Assembly (NCBI RefSeq): GCF_032854445.1
Contig: NC_088300.1
Span: 35,199,608-35,263,607, forward strand
Direction of reading: 5' to 3'
DNA length: 64,000 bases
Origin: Liolophura sinensis
Taxonomy: Eukaryota > Mollusca > Polyplacophora > Chitonida > Chitonidae
Shown here: positions 35,827 through 46,176 of the stretch, in pieces
Position numbering within the stretch: position 1 is the stretch's first letter
Layout of the letters: the number at the start of each line of letters is the position of its first letter
The notes under the pieces: model-generated
The model's input: only the letters and a program-made list of their open reading frames with translations
Databases searched by the model: none
Told to the model about the DNA's origin: nothing
Translations under genes and position numbers: made by a program

Positions 35827-37590
35827 ACACAATAAATCATATATCACATCATCATTGTTTTTTTTGGGCTTTTTTGTCAATGTGGCTTTTTCATGGACTT
35901 AATATGGTATGTCATTTCTTGCAAGGTAAAAGTCATCAAAGATTTACTAAATGAAAAAGGTGTTGGAGGTAGGGTGGGACGTGCGAGAATCTGATGACAC
36001 CTGTACGGCCTAATTAGTTATAATAATAAAGAACATGCTCCAGGTGCACAGAATAACTCCATATACATACATTTAACTTTGGAAAATCCTGAAGAAAAAA
36101 TAGCAAAGAAAACAAAAGCTGCCCATTTAATGTCACCATATAGGTGAGACTATTTATATTATTACTTCTGCTCAGCACTGAAATGACTAGATTTTGTGGG
36201 AGTCTTATTTGCCTGGTAACTTTTGATGGTAAAATATTGCTTTGTGAGGTACTAAGTTAAGTCAGAAATAGGCCGTTCATGATTTAAAAAATATGAAAAA
36301 CTACTTTTTCATTAAATATCTCAACCCATGATATGCTATGGTAAAGTGGATTGCCCCAGCATAATATTAATGTTGTTTAGGCAAGAATAAACACAAGCCT
36401 GAGGCTAGCTGAATTTTTATTCTTTTTCATTGGTTTTTTTTTCATTTTTCTCTATGTCTTTTACTTTTTTTTTTTTTTTTCCAAGGTCTTCGGCTCCATG
36501 CCCGACCGCAGGCCGTAAGCTCTGGTTTCATAAATTTCTTTTTCACTTTGGTATATACATAAACTGGCTACTTGCCTCTGGTAATTGATGACTTCACTCT
36601 TTTGGATATGGGTCATATCTACATGTAATTCATACAAATATTGGCACATGGCCAATCTTTGGTGACAGGTTTTAAGGTAGAATTTATTGGTGATGAGTTG
36701 TGATTCAGAAATGCCATATTTTTCTGTATTACCTATATGCAGTTTGATATTTCTGTCATTCTTGAATTGGTGCACATAAAATGTCTTGCCGACCTTAGCT
36801 GAAACATGTGAAAAAATTTGTGTTAAGTTGTACAAGTATCAAGATGAGGATTATGACCTACAAAATTATCCGCGTTACAGTTAGGACAGGTTTACCTTTG
36901 ATTTTATGCTGTAGTTCCTGAAATTCAAAATGACATGTCAAGGTCATAATTCCCTAAGAATGTTTCATAGGGGAAAACCAGATCTATAACAACATTTTCT
37001 GGAAAGTAGGTCTGATGTTTTAAAACTTGAGTTGCAAAGCTGTTATATGTGGTCTTCAGTGGTTCGATGTGGTACTGCATGTGGTACTGCAGTGAGATCC
37101 CCGGCATGCTGGTCATACACATGCACCATATGTGGTTTACTGAGAACCTGATGCGAGGTTTCCTGTCAACCACTGATAGATGCTGCTTACAAAGTTCACC
37201 AGAGCAATCAGCCAAACACAGTGTGTAATCCAGTAAAGGTCAAACTACAAAGGTTTAGTTAAAATGTGAATTATTACTGTAGAGTGTTGCCAGTGTGCAA
37301 TACATCATTGAACAATAATGTGTGCCTAATTAATGGGACATTGCTCTTTATTGGGTATTTCTGTGTCCTCAAGCTACTTGTATTCTGTGAAAAGCTTCGG
37401 TTTGAGTCACATACAGAATTATAGTTAATAGGTAACAGGAGTTGAACCTATTGCCTTATCAAGGTATATTAAAATTGCCTTTTCCTATATCCTTCCTATA
37501 AAGAAATAATAGATCAACCTGCTTTATTTTGGGGGGTTCATAATATTGATCCTTAGCCTGAATCATCCAGTCCTTTGACTCAGCACTGGG
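35827..37590. other. Non-coding stretch
   Basis: The minus-strand frames at 36461-36835 (124 codons) and 36925-37215 (96 codons) are long for this background but show no family motif. A T15 tract at 36466-36480 encodes the lysine run of the first. Not called as genes. Confidence 0.4.
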
Positions 37591-37599
37591 CATTGAATC

Positions 37600-38245
37600 T
37601 ATTCGTGCATAAATGAATTGCTCAATCTAATCATAGCATAGATTGCTCATTCTTATCATAATCCATATATAGGATGGTCCAGTTGATTCATCTACTGTAT
37701 GAACTTTCCAATCTGTTAATCCATAGCATGGATAATTCAATCTGTTTGATCTGTAGCATGGATCATCCAATATATTAATCTGTAGCAATGATCATCCAGT
37801 ATATTAATCTGTAGCATGGATCATCCAGTCTATGGATCTGTAGCATGGATCATCCAATCTGTTGATCTGTAGCATGAATTGTCCTATCTATTCATCTGAA
37901 GCATGAATTGTCCTATCTGTTGATCTGTAGCATGAATTGTCCTATCTATTCATCTGTAGCATGAATTGTCCTGTCTATTCATCTGTAGCATTAATTGTTC
38001 TATCTATTCATCTGTAGCATGAATCGTCCTATCTATTTATCTGTAGCATGAATCGTTCTATCTATTCATCTGTAGCATGAATCGTCCAATCTGTTGATCC
38101 ATAACATGGATTGAGCAACCTATGGATTACACTATCTATTGATTCGTAGCATGGATCATCTGATGTATTTATCTCTAGTATGGGTCATGCAACTTATTGA
38201 TCCACAGCAGGGCCATCCAATCCGTTGATTGCTAACATGGATCCA
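37600..38245. repeat. Minisatellite, 29-bp period, about 20 units
   Basis: The unit tattcatctgtagcatgaat + tgtcctatc is well preserved from about 37720 to 38100 (agcatg at 37871, 37900 and so on, 29 apart). It is diverged at both ends, e.g. ttgatc-gtagcatggatcat. Confidence 0.92.
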
Positions 38246-41200
38246 CAAATTTACTGAGCCTGCAGAACAAGCCTCATGCGATTTAGGGATTCCAGTTAGG
38301 CTGAAATCTTATGTTATGCTCTTGTGGCCTTGAACACACAGGGTTTATTGTTTTAGAATGGTAGAGCCAGTTGTGTCCCAGGAGCCCTAGTGCAACACTG
38401 TGATTTGTTCCTCCCTGCCAGATTTATAGCACATGGACAAATATGAGAGGAGGACAGAATTCTGTTAGGGGAATTCCATATCAGTGAAGTGGGTCTATAT
38501 ACCCCAGGTCTGGCAACTGAGGCGGTGTACAGAGCTGGTGTTACCACCACCCCTCTCCCCTAGCCAATGTCTTGTTCTGGAGCCAAACTTGATGATTTCC
38601 ATACTGGACTGACCCAAGTAATGCAGGTTCCGTGGGCTTTCAGCATTTGGCTTTAATTCCTTCATTGTCGCAAACTCCATTATCCTAATTCAGGCGCTGT
38701 GAAAGCGCTCCCTTGCGTCGGCAGTACAATAGAAGTAAGGCCGTTAACTTTGTTTTGGTATTCAGAGCATTATGAACGTCACTCTTCCACTAAATTTGAC
38801 ACCCCACATTCAAGCATTCATTTGCTGGTAGGTTTTTTTCACTCTGCCTTCAGGTGGCAGCGATTTTTTTAGCTTAAAACACCTTGCATTGAAGGAAATT
38901 AGAATTGTGTGGGTGTGAAATATGGCTTGATGGGCTGTAGCTTTTGTTTTCACTCAGCTGACATTTGATTCTCTGGGCAAAATGATGGTCAAGAGGCTTA
39001 TTATAGCTGGTGGCATCTCAGCTATGTCTACCAGTGTTTGAAGTCCCAGTGAGACAGCAAGCCTGGTACAGGTGCTCAGCAAGGTTAGCTTGACCTTCCC
39101 ACACACATCTACACACCTACGCATGGAGCAACCCCAGCAACAATCACAGCACAGGAAAAAGTTTATTATGTGAAGATTTCATCTAAAACTGTGCACAACT
39201 GTGTACTCTTTGAGAAACTGTAAATTGATCCTATATTCATCACATTTTCAACACACATTAAATATTAATTTGTCCTCAGTATCTAATCCCATTAAGAATG
39301 TTTCTGAGTGATATATCGTTTATCTTTAATTGAATACACTGTAGTTATCTATAATACAATCTTTACTATTGTTCATGATACTCTAGATTGTCCTGAGGAC
39401 TGTAATGTATACGTCAGAAGGGAAATTACCTGTATATGCATGTTAATGAGTCAGGTGAATGTGATAGGATATGATTGATAGGCTGCTTGTAAGACGTATG
39501 TTTAATCATGTTAGCATAATGATCAACAGTGTAACTTACAAACTGTTCTTCAATATGAGATGTCAGTTGCTTGGTGAACTAAGTGCAGTAATCATGAGAG
39601 TTCAAGCAAAAGACTTAAGCACGGAGAGTAAAACCAGAACGGTGACAACAGTGTGACTGTTGGCAAGTCGTTACACATAACAGGTGAAGTACAACACCCC
39701 CCACAAACCACGCCCCAACCAGTCACTTAACCCCCCACCCCACCCCACCGTCAGTTTACCTCAATTAGGATTCTATTCTAACTCTTCATACAAATGCTTC
39801 AATAACGGCAGTTTACCCTCCCCCCCCCACCCCCCACCCCCCGGCCTGATACCATGATTGACGCAGAATTAGATAAAAATAACATGCAGTGATGTCAATT
39901 GGAATTTGTCAGACATCACTGGTCTAGAATGACTCGAATGTCATATCCACAAGGACACAGAATGCCTTACATCTTTAACTCAAAAACTTGTATCAGTTAG
40001 CTTGTGTTGGCTTGGTTTTTCCTTTCCCAGTGAACTGGATACAGTGCACATGTAACAGCTGTTTGCAGGCATCATCTGACTGTCACCATTTGCCTCAGTA
40101 GTATGATCAAATTTTGAATTTCCAAGAATCTTGTGTCAGCACAGTTGTACTTTTGGTTCTTCTGTGGAACGAGTCACTTTTCTCCCTCACCCACCCACTT
40201 ACCCCCATTTCCTCCCTCCTGATCAATGGTATCTTTTGAATGTACATGGGATTGGAACTGATTTATTGGAGTGTAACTGATAGAGATCTATAGATAAGTC
40301 TAAGGTAATATGCAAGTAGTATAACAGCAAAATATGCAAGCTTCATGTTGACTTTCTGTAATTCTTCATCCTCGTGTGTTTGTAAGGTTTAGTCAAGCTT
40401 ATTCTGAAGGCATTATTCTGTGTGCACTGGTAAAATTACAAGTTTTGCGAAGCCTTGAAAGAGCCAATCCAACCAATGTAGTTTTGTCTCAAAAATTAAC
40501 TATGATTTGTATAATGGCTAGAGCTATCTTGTAGTTTACATTCCTCAAAAGTATTTAACCCTACATAGGCTGTGTTATAAACTGCCTAAACATGGCCATG
40601 TGTTGGTGCTGGTTATGTTCAGATCTGGTCATGTCACCATGCCATGGCACATTCCTCAAACAAATCTGGTGGTTACTTAATACCAGCCTCACAACAGTAT
40701 CCCCTGTTAACTCTGGCGTTTGGTTTTGTTTGGCCAAACCCTTTTGTGATGAAAAACTTAGCTGGCATATCGCAATATGGTGCTGTTAGTAGCGACATCA
40801 AGTGTATAAAGTCAAGAGCAAATTCCTGAGTCTGGGGTTGAGGCAGTGGGCGACTAAGAGAGCCTTGTGAGGCCAAATGGCCGATCATACTGATTACATT
40901 GTGACAGAACTCGGGTCTATGTTTATCTGTATTACATTTCATAGTGTGTTAAAACATCTTAGCAAAGGCCTCATCAGCTTTATTGCTATGTCAAGATTCA
41001 TTTTTAGTCCCTAATGGTGAAATCATTTCTAAATCTACCGTTTCTGCTTGACATCATTAATTCAGCAACGCTGAGAATGTTTTCTTATGGGGGGAAGCTT
41101 TTGTGTTCTTATAGAGGGAAGCGAGGCCAAACCAAGTTGCTTATAGCTCACAAGTTTTGCACTATGCCCTTTAATGTAGATCAGTTTCTGTTTGCTGATT

Positions 41201-41316
41201 GGTGCACAAGGTTTTTATTTTGTTCACATGTTTTGCTGTGCACTTTGTAGGAAGTCGCATGTTTTATCAGCTTCCAAGCAATATGTTCTTTCGAATAATG
41301 TAGTTATCTCCCTTTG
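38246..41316. other. Long non-coding stretch
   Basis: No gene recognised. C-rich tracts at 39698-39748 and 39818-39842 could form G-quadruplexes on the minus strand. 40385-40570 resembles 45440-45620 (dispersed repeat pair with agccaatccaa). The overlapping frames at 40592-40942 have no known motif. Confidence 0.45.
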
Positions 41317-41329
41317 ATATGATGTAAGA

Positions 41330-41389
41330 GTGAGTGAGTGCTTGGGGCTTAACGTCGTACTCAACAATTTTTCAGTCATATGACGACGA
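41330..41389 (-). mobile_element. SINE family 3, extreme 5' truncation (60 bp)
   Basis: Plus-strand gtgagtgagtgcttggggct, then taacgtcgtactcaacaatt and tttcagtcatatgacgacga, is exactly the 3' domain and tail of family 3 in reverse. The 13-bp repeat atatgatgtaaga flanks it exactly at 41317-41329 and 41390-41402. Only the last 60 bases were inserted. Confidence 0.95.
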
Positions 41390-41402
41390 ATATGATGTAA
41401 GA

Positions 41403-43469
41403 TGTTAGGAACACAAAGTGTTATGTATAGAATTCTACTGTACAGGATGAAGTTGAAAACAGCTGTTTTTGAAAGAAGGTTAGAGCTCTTAAAATAATAC
41501 ACCAGTCTGTAGACAGGGATTTGTTGTCCAAACTTGTCTTAATATGCATCATTGTGGGGTAAACAGTAAAAAATTATGGTATAGTCTTAATTGGCTTGTT
41601 GCATCGCATAATTAAGTTTGAAGATCCCCTGGGCCTGTTATTAAGAATAAGCAGTTGGGGAAGCCTTCTGATTTGTGGGTGTCTCAAGGAGGTCTTAACC
41701 AACTGTATATCTTTGTCAAACTGAATTAGGCAAAGTGGACGTTTGGAACAAAAAACCTGAGTTTACAGCATTATATGTTTATTAAGTGTTTTGGTGGGAT
41801 GGACCCCTGTGTCTTTCTAGCTCAGTGGTATAGCCATCTCTTTAGGGGTTGATTTGATTGCTCTGTCACTTCATCAGGGTCAAAGGTCAGCTAACACATG
41901 CAGACTATTCCACAAGCATTTAGTCTTGCCCCTGATGAAGACGTTTTTTGGGTGCCCATGGAGTGGTAATTGCCACAAATAGAGTGGAATTTAGACATAT
42001 GGCCTGCTAAGGGTGATTTCTCTCAAGCTCTAACTATGCCAGTCTGCTGTTTGTTCACCTTGTCATCGGCATGTGACATATACCACTAAGTAGAGATCAG
42101 TGGTATTTGGGCCCTAGGCTAACAACCATACAGACTCTAGGTGCAGTAACCATTCGCAACAAACCTTTGTTTCCTCTCTCTTTACATGTGCACTGATAAT
42201 AATGAGCATATAATCAGCTTTAAATGAATACCACACGATTTGTGCACAGTAGTGAAAATATATTGAAAGTAAAAAAAAATGTGGAAAGTAAAACTAATCC
42301 CATTTCTGGAATATACATTAGTTAATGTGTCAGTAACTACTTCTGATTTAAATGTTGTGTCTGTATACATAAAATTTTGGGTTTTTAAAGTTTGAATTGC
42401 AAAAGCATTACATATTATAATGCATGTCAATGGTATAGTGTCTGTAACATTTGAACTGATCACAGAAAAGCATGTACTGTGTAGCAATATAATGTATTGG
42501 TAAATGGAGAAAAAACGCAGGAAGATTTGTGTTTTATCTGTTCTTGGATGAGTTAAGGCTTTTATAGCTCTGTATGTCATACATCAATGAGGGTTCTTGT
42601 TACTTACATGTCAGCAGCAGAGCTTTGTCAAGCTATCATCTGTCTGAGGTGTTCTTGTTAGATCCACATGGCTTTGGAAAGCAAATAAACAGCCCCAGTG
42701 AAATGGTAGTGAGCGGGCAGTTATTGACCCCCTGGGGAGGTTTGGGGCAGGGGTTACTGGGCAACTAAGGAAATGGTATCCCTGCAGGGCCTCCTAATTG
42801 GGCACCAGACTGCAAAGCTAGTTAACACCAAATCCTTATGTTTATTTGGCTGGCTTTTCTGAAAGATGGCAACACTCCCTTTAGAGAAAAATCTGGTTTA
42901 AAAGTAATTGTGCTTTTGTTTGTGCGATTGCATAAAGGTTATGGTTGTGTGTAAAGAGGAAAAAAATGAAGAGAGGATGGGTGTGTGTGTGGGGCGGGGA
43001 GGGGGAAGAGGTGTTAAGAAGGTTTTCGCTTGTGTGTGCCTGTAGAAAGTGAGTGATGCATGAAGAACAGGCTGGGGACATGGGTTACTGCAGGATTTAG
43101 TGGCATATGATACTGGTATTTAACCAAATTTTTCTGGATAGTCAAATGGATTCGACAGAGTAGGACATACTATTGGCGTTTTAATGAATTTTATGAACAT
43201 GTGCTGTGTAGAAATTTAAGGTGTCAAAATGAAATATCTGTACCCTTGAATGAAGTCTTCTGTGTGCCATGTGGAATTGAGATAGTAATGCATGTTAATA
43301 CGTGTGTCTTATTTTTCTGTAATACAGCTCTTTCAAAAAGCACTGTTAAATTAAGCAAGAATGAGGTGAAGTGAATCAAATTTTATCACAGTTACATATG
43401 AGATAAACAAAGTGTCATTGTTTACTTATAAACAGAGTTACAATTCCAAGGTATCGGAATTCATCAGTT
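41403..43469. other. Non-coding stretch
   Basis: No supported gene. A perfect tRNA A-box-like word tagctcagtgg occurs at 41818-41828, but no convincing B box or cloverleaf follows. The minus-strand 132-codon frame at 42182-42580 is AT-driven with no motif. A GT/GA-rich tract lies at 42979-43010. Confidence 0.45.
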
Positions 43470-43845
43470 GGTTTTGATTGATTTATTTTTTTATTATGTT
43501 GGTATTTAAGAATATTTCACGTATATGATAGTGGCCAGCATTACTCATAATCAGCAAAGCCGGAGGAAACCCATGACCATCCACAGGTTGCCTTATAGAC
43601 CTTCCCACATATGGGCCCTCTCCACAGAGAGGAATAGTTGGTTTTGCCAAAGCATATCAGAGAAATTATCCTTTTGAATTGCCTTTGGGTAGGGGCCAGC
43701 ACTACTGTGGGAAGATACCCAGCAAAGCCGGGAGAAACCAATGACCACCCGCAGGTTGCCTGACGGACCTTCCCACGTAGGGGCAGAGAGGAATAGTTGG
43801 TTTTGTCAAAGCATATCAGAGAAATTATCCTTCAAAATTGTTAAC
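43470..43845 (-). mobile_element. SINE family 1-related element with internal tandem duplication
   Basis: Minus-strand SINE order is seen from the plus side: gattgatttatt tail, aagaatatttcacgtatatg, gtggccagcattactc, then gcaaagccggaggaaaccca and tgaccatccacaggttgcc. A second body copy follows at about 43692-43787. The flanking segment gaggaatagttggttttg(c/t)c + aaagcatatcagagaaatta is present twice (43630-43680 and 43788-43840, about 158 bp apart). This indicates tandem duplication after or during insertion. Confidence 0.75.
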
Positions 43846-44815
43846 ATATTTAAGTGTGATATATGCAAAATCATTCTTCAGAGTTGTATGTGTTCGTAAA
43901 CATCTTCCTGTTGAAATATGAAAGTTATGTCATCATTCTAGACATGTGGTCATTTAGTGTCTAAATTGTTTTAAAGAAGTTTTTCTTTCAGGCTTGAAAT
44001 ATGCGTTATTCTTAAGATGCATAAAATAAATTTGCTTCTATGATTTTTGTAAAAGAATTTTTGCTTCGATCTCAGAAATGTAGTTTTGTTCCTGTGCGTC
44101 TACAATTTTTATAGAAGTGCACCTTGTGTCTCACATCATACACATAGCAGTATTTCAGTGTTTATAGGTGAAGTGACAATGACACTTGTACACTGAAAGT
44201 GTCATTGTGTGACACCTAGCCTGCTGGTAAGGAGGTCCTGGGTGGTCACTGACAATCCCCTTATCACCTGTCCCCATGCACGCCGGGGGATATTGTTTCA
44301 ACTTGACTAGATAAAGTGTATAGCCACACTAGATACACCAAATACATAACCCATGATGCGCTGTCTCATTTACATGCAGTATTGGCCTCATTAAGTCCAA
44401 TAAGCCCCGTGCTAATGCATTAAAACTGAAACACTTCTCTGCTGTAGGTGTCGCCCAATGCGCTGAATACCATACCATTGAAATTATTATCATTCCTCAG
44501 CCCTTTTGCTTGTTGGTGTGTAAAGGATTTACGCGCAAGTTCAGTACATCATCTAGTCCAAAATGCCCACATGAAAAATAGCCTGTACGGTATTTAATAA
44601 TTTCAATATAACTTTTATAACCTTTCCTCTGTTTTATTTTTACTTACCGCAAGTGTGAGATAGTTAAAAGCAACAAAAGTTTTTTCTGTGGCTGTCTCAC
44701 ACATTCCTGGCAGTTTGTTCAGTTGTTTAAAATGTCATATATACTCAATATGGCAGATGCTTTGTAGACTTGTGTGATTGGTTCATGCTCGAGAATGATG
44801 TTAAAATCACGTCGT
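43846..44815. other. Non-coding stretch with hairpin and regulatory-looking block
   Basis: Perfect 12-bp stem: acaatgacactt (44176-44187), 9-nt loop, aagtgtcattgt (44197-44208). The block at 44210-44560 is complex, with cttatcacctgtcccc (GATA and E-box words overlapping), atttacatgcag and gtgtcgccc. It has the texture of a conserved regulatory element, which is unproven. Confidence 0.4.
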
Positions 44816-45430
44816 GACCATATAGGTAGCTTGTCTGTAGTGATATCATTTGATGTCATATATGGTAGGCTGTCTGAAGTGATGTCATGACCAAATAGGT
44901 AGGCTGTTTAGTGATATCCTATGGTGTCGTGATCATATAGGTAGCTTGTCTGTAGTGATATCATTTGATGTCATATATGGTAGGCTGTCTGAAGTGATGT
45001 CATGACCACATAGGTAGGCTGTTTAGTGATACCCTATGGTGTCGTGATCATATAGGTAGCTTGTCTGTAGTGATATCATTTGATGTCATATATGGTAGGC
45101 TGTCTGAAGTGATGTCATGACCATATAGGTAGGCTGTTTAGTGATATCCTATGGTGTCGTGATCATATAGGTAGCCTGTCTGTAGTGATATCATTTGATG
45201 TCATATATGGTAGGCTGTCTGAAGTTATGTCATGACCATATAGGTAGGCTGTTTAGTGATATCCTATGGTGTCATGATCATATAGGTAGGCTGTTTGTAG
45301 TGATATCCTATGATGTCATGCATGGTAGGCTGTCTGAAGTTATGTCATGACCATATAGGTAGGCTGTCTGTAGTGATATCATTTGATGTCAGGATGATAT
45401 AGGTGGGCTGTTTGTAGTGATATCTAACAT
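44816..45430. repeat. Higher-order tandem repeat, 115-bp units of three ~38-bp subunits
   Basis: Units start at 44816, 44931, 45046, 45161 and 45276, exactly 115 apart. Each holds three related subunits: ataggtagcttgtctgtagt, tatggtaggctgtctgaagt and ataggtaggctgttta, each followed by gat(a/g)tc-type sequence. The last part (45276-45430) is more irregular. Confidence 0.95.
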
Positions 45431-45890
45431 CAAAATGATGGTACTGTAAATCTTCAACCTTTTTGAATGCTTGCTAAGCGTTCATTCAAGCATATTCTGT
45501 AAACATTCTTCTAGATTTCTAAAATTATACTTTTTGTGAAGGCCTGAAACTAGCCAATCCAATGTATGTAGTGTTGTATCCAAAATCAAATTACAAATGT
45601 GCATAAATTCCTCTGAAATTTGTGCATCATGTGTGAAAAGATTGAGGAATTAGGGTATATGGGGATATAGCATTCAGTATAAGTGATATCAAAGTTTATT
45701 GTAACTAACGTATTGAATCCAAACCTGGTATATAAAGCAGTAAATTAAAATGTGAGAAAGAGGTATTTAATGTGTTCTGTATTAGGACTAAATTTTCTAC
45801 CAGCTCCTGTCTGAATTACTTTAAAAATTTCCTCTGAAGTTTTAACTTTTATGCTTGCTGATCTATGGGGCCATGTGAGTCAGCTGTTTG
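45431..45890. other. Non-coding stretch, dispersed repeat copy
   Basis: 45440-45620 parallels 40385-40570 (ttcaagcatattctg / gtcaagcttattctg, and agccaatccaa followed by tgtagt-ttgt). Nothing else is recognised. Confidence 0.4.
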
Positions 45891-45902
45891 AATATGGCAG
45901 TC

Positions 45903-46164
45903 TTTATTCTTTATTGGTGTTATGCCGTACTCAAGAATATTTCACTTATATGACGGCGGCCAGCATTATGGTGGGTGGAAACCGGACAGAGCCCGGGGGA
46001 AGCCCACGACCATTCGCTGCTTGCTGGCAGATCTTCCCATGTACGGCTGGAGAGGAAGCCAGCATGAGCTGGACTTGAACTCACAGCGACCGCATTGGTG
46101 AGAGACTCGTGGGTCATTACGCTGCGCTAGAGCGCTAACCAACTGAGCCACAGAGGCCCCCAAA
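45903..46164 (-). mobile_element. SINE family 1, full length, 262 bp
   Basis: This is the best family 1 copy. On the minus strand the head begins GGGGCCTCTGTGGCTCAGTT, a clear A box, with B-box region GAGTTCAAGTCCAGC. The body has GAAGATCTGCCAGCAAGC and GGGCTTCCCCCGGGCTCTG, then CCACCATAATGCTGGCCGCC. The 3' domain is AAGTGAAATATTCTTGAGTA followed by CGGCATAACACCAATAAAG. The 12-bp repeat aatatggcagtc flanks it exactly at 45891-45902 and 46165-46176. Confidence 0.97.
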
Positions 46165-46176
46165 AATATGGCAGTC

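Noticed and set aside
36461-36835. 124-codon minus-strand frame ending in a lysine run
   Set aside because: The lysines come from a T15 tract on the plus strand and no domain is recognisable.
41818-41880. Possible tRNA gene from a perfect A-box word
   Set aside because: No B box with correct spacing and no acceptor-stem pairing could be seen.
42182-42580. 132-codon minus-strand frame
   Set aside because: AT-driven composition, no recognisable domain, no splice or promoter support.
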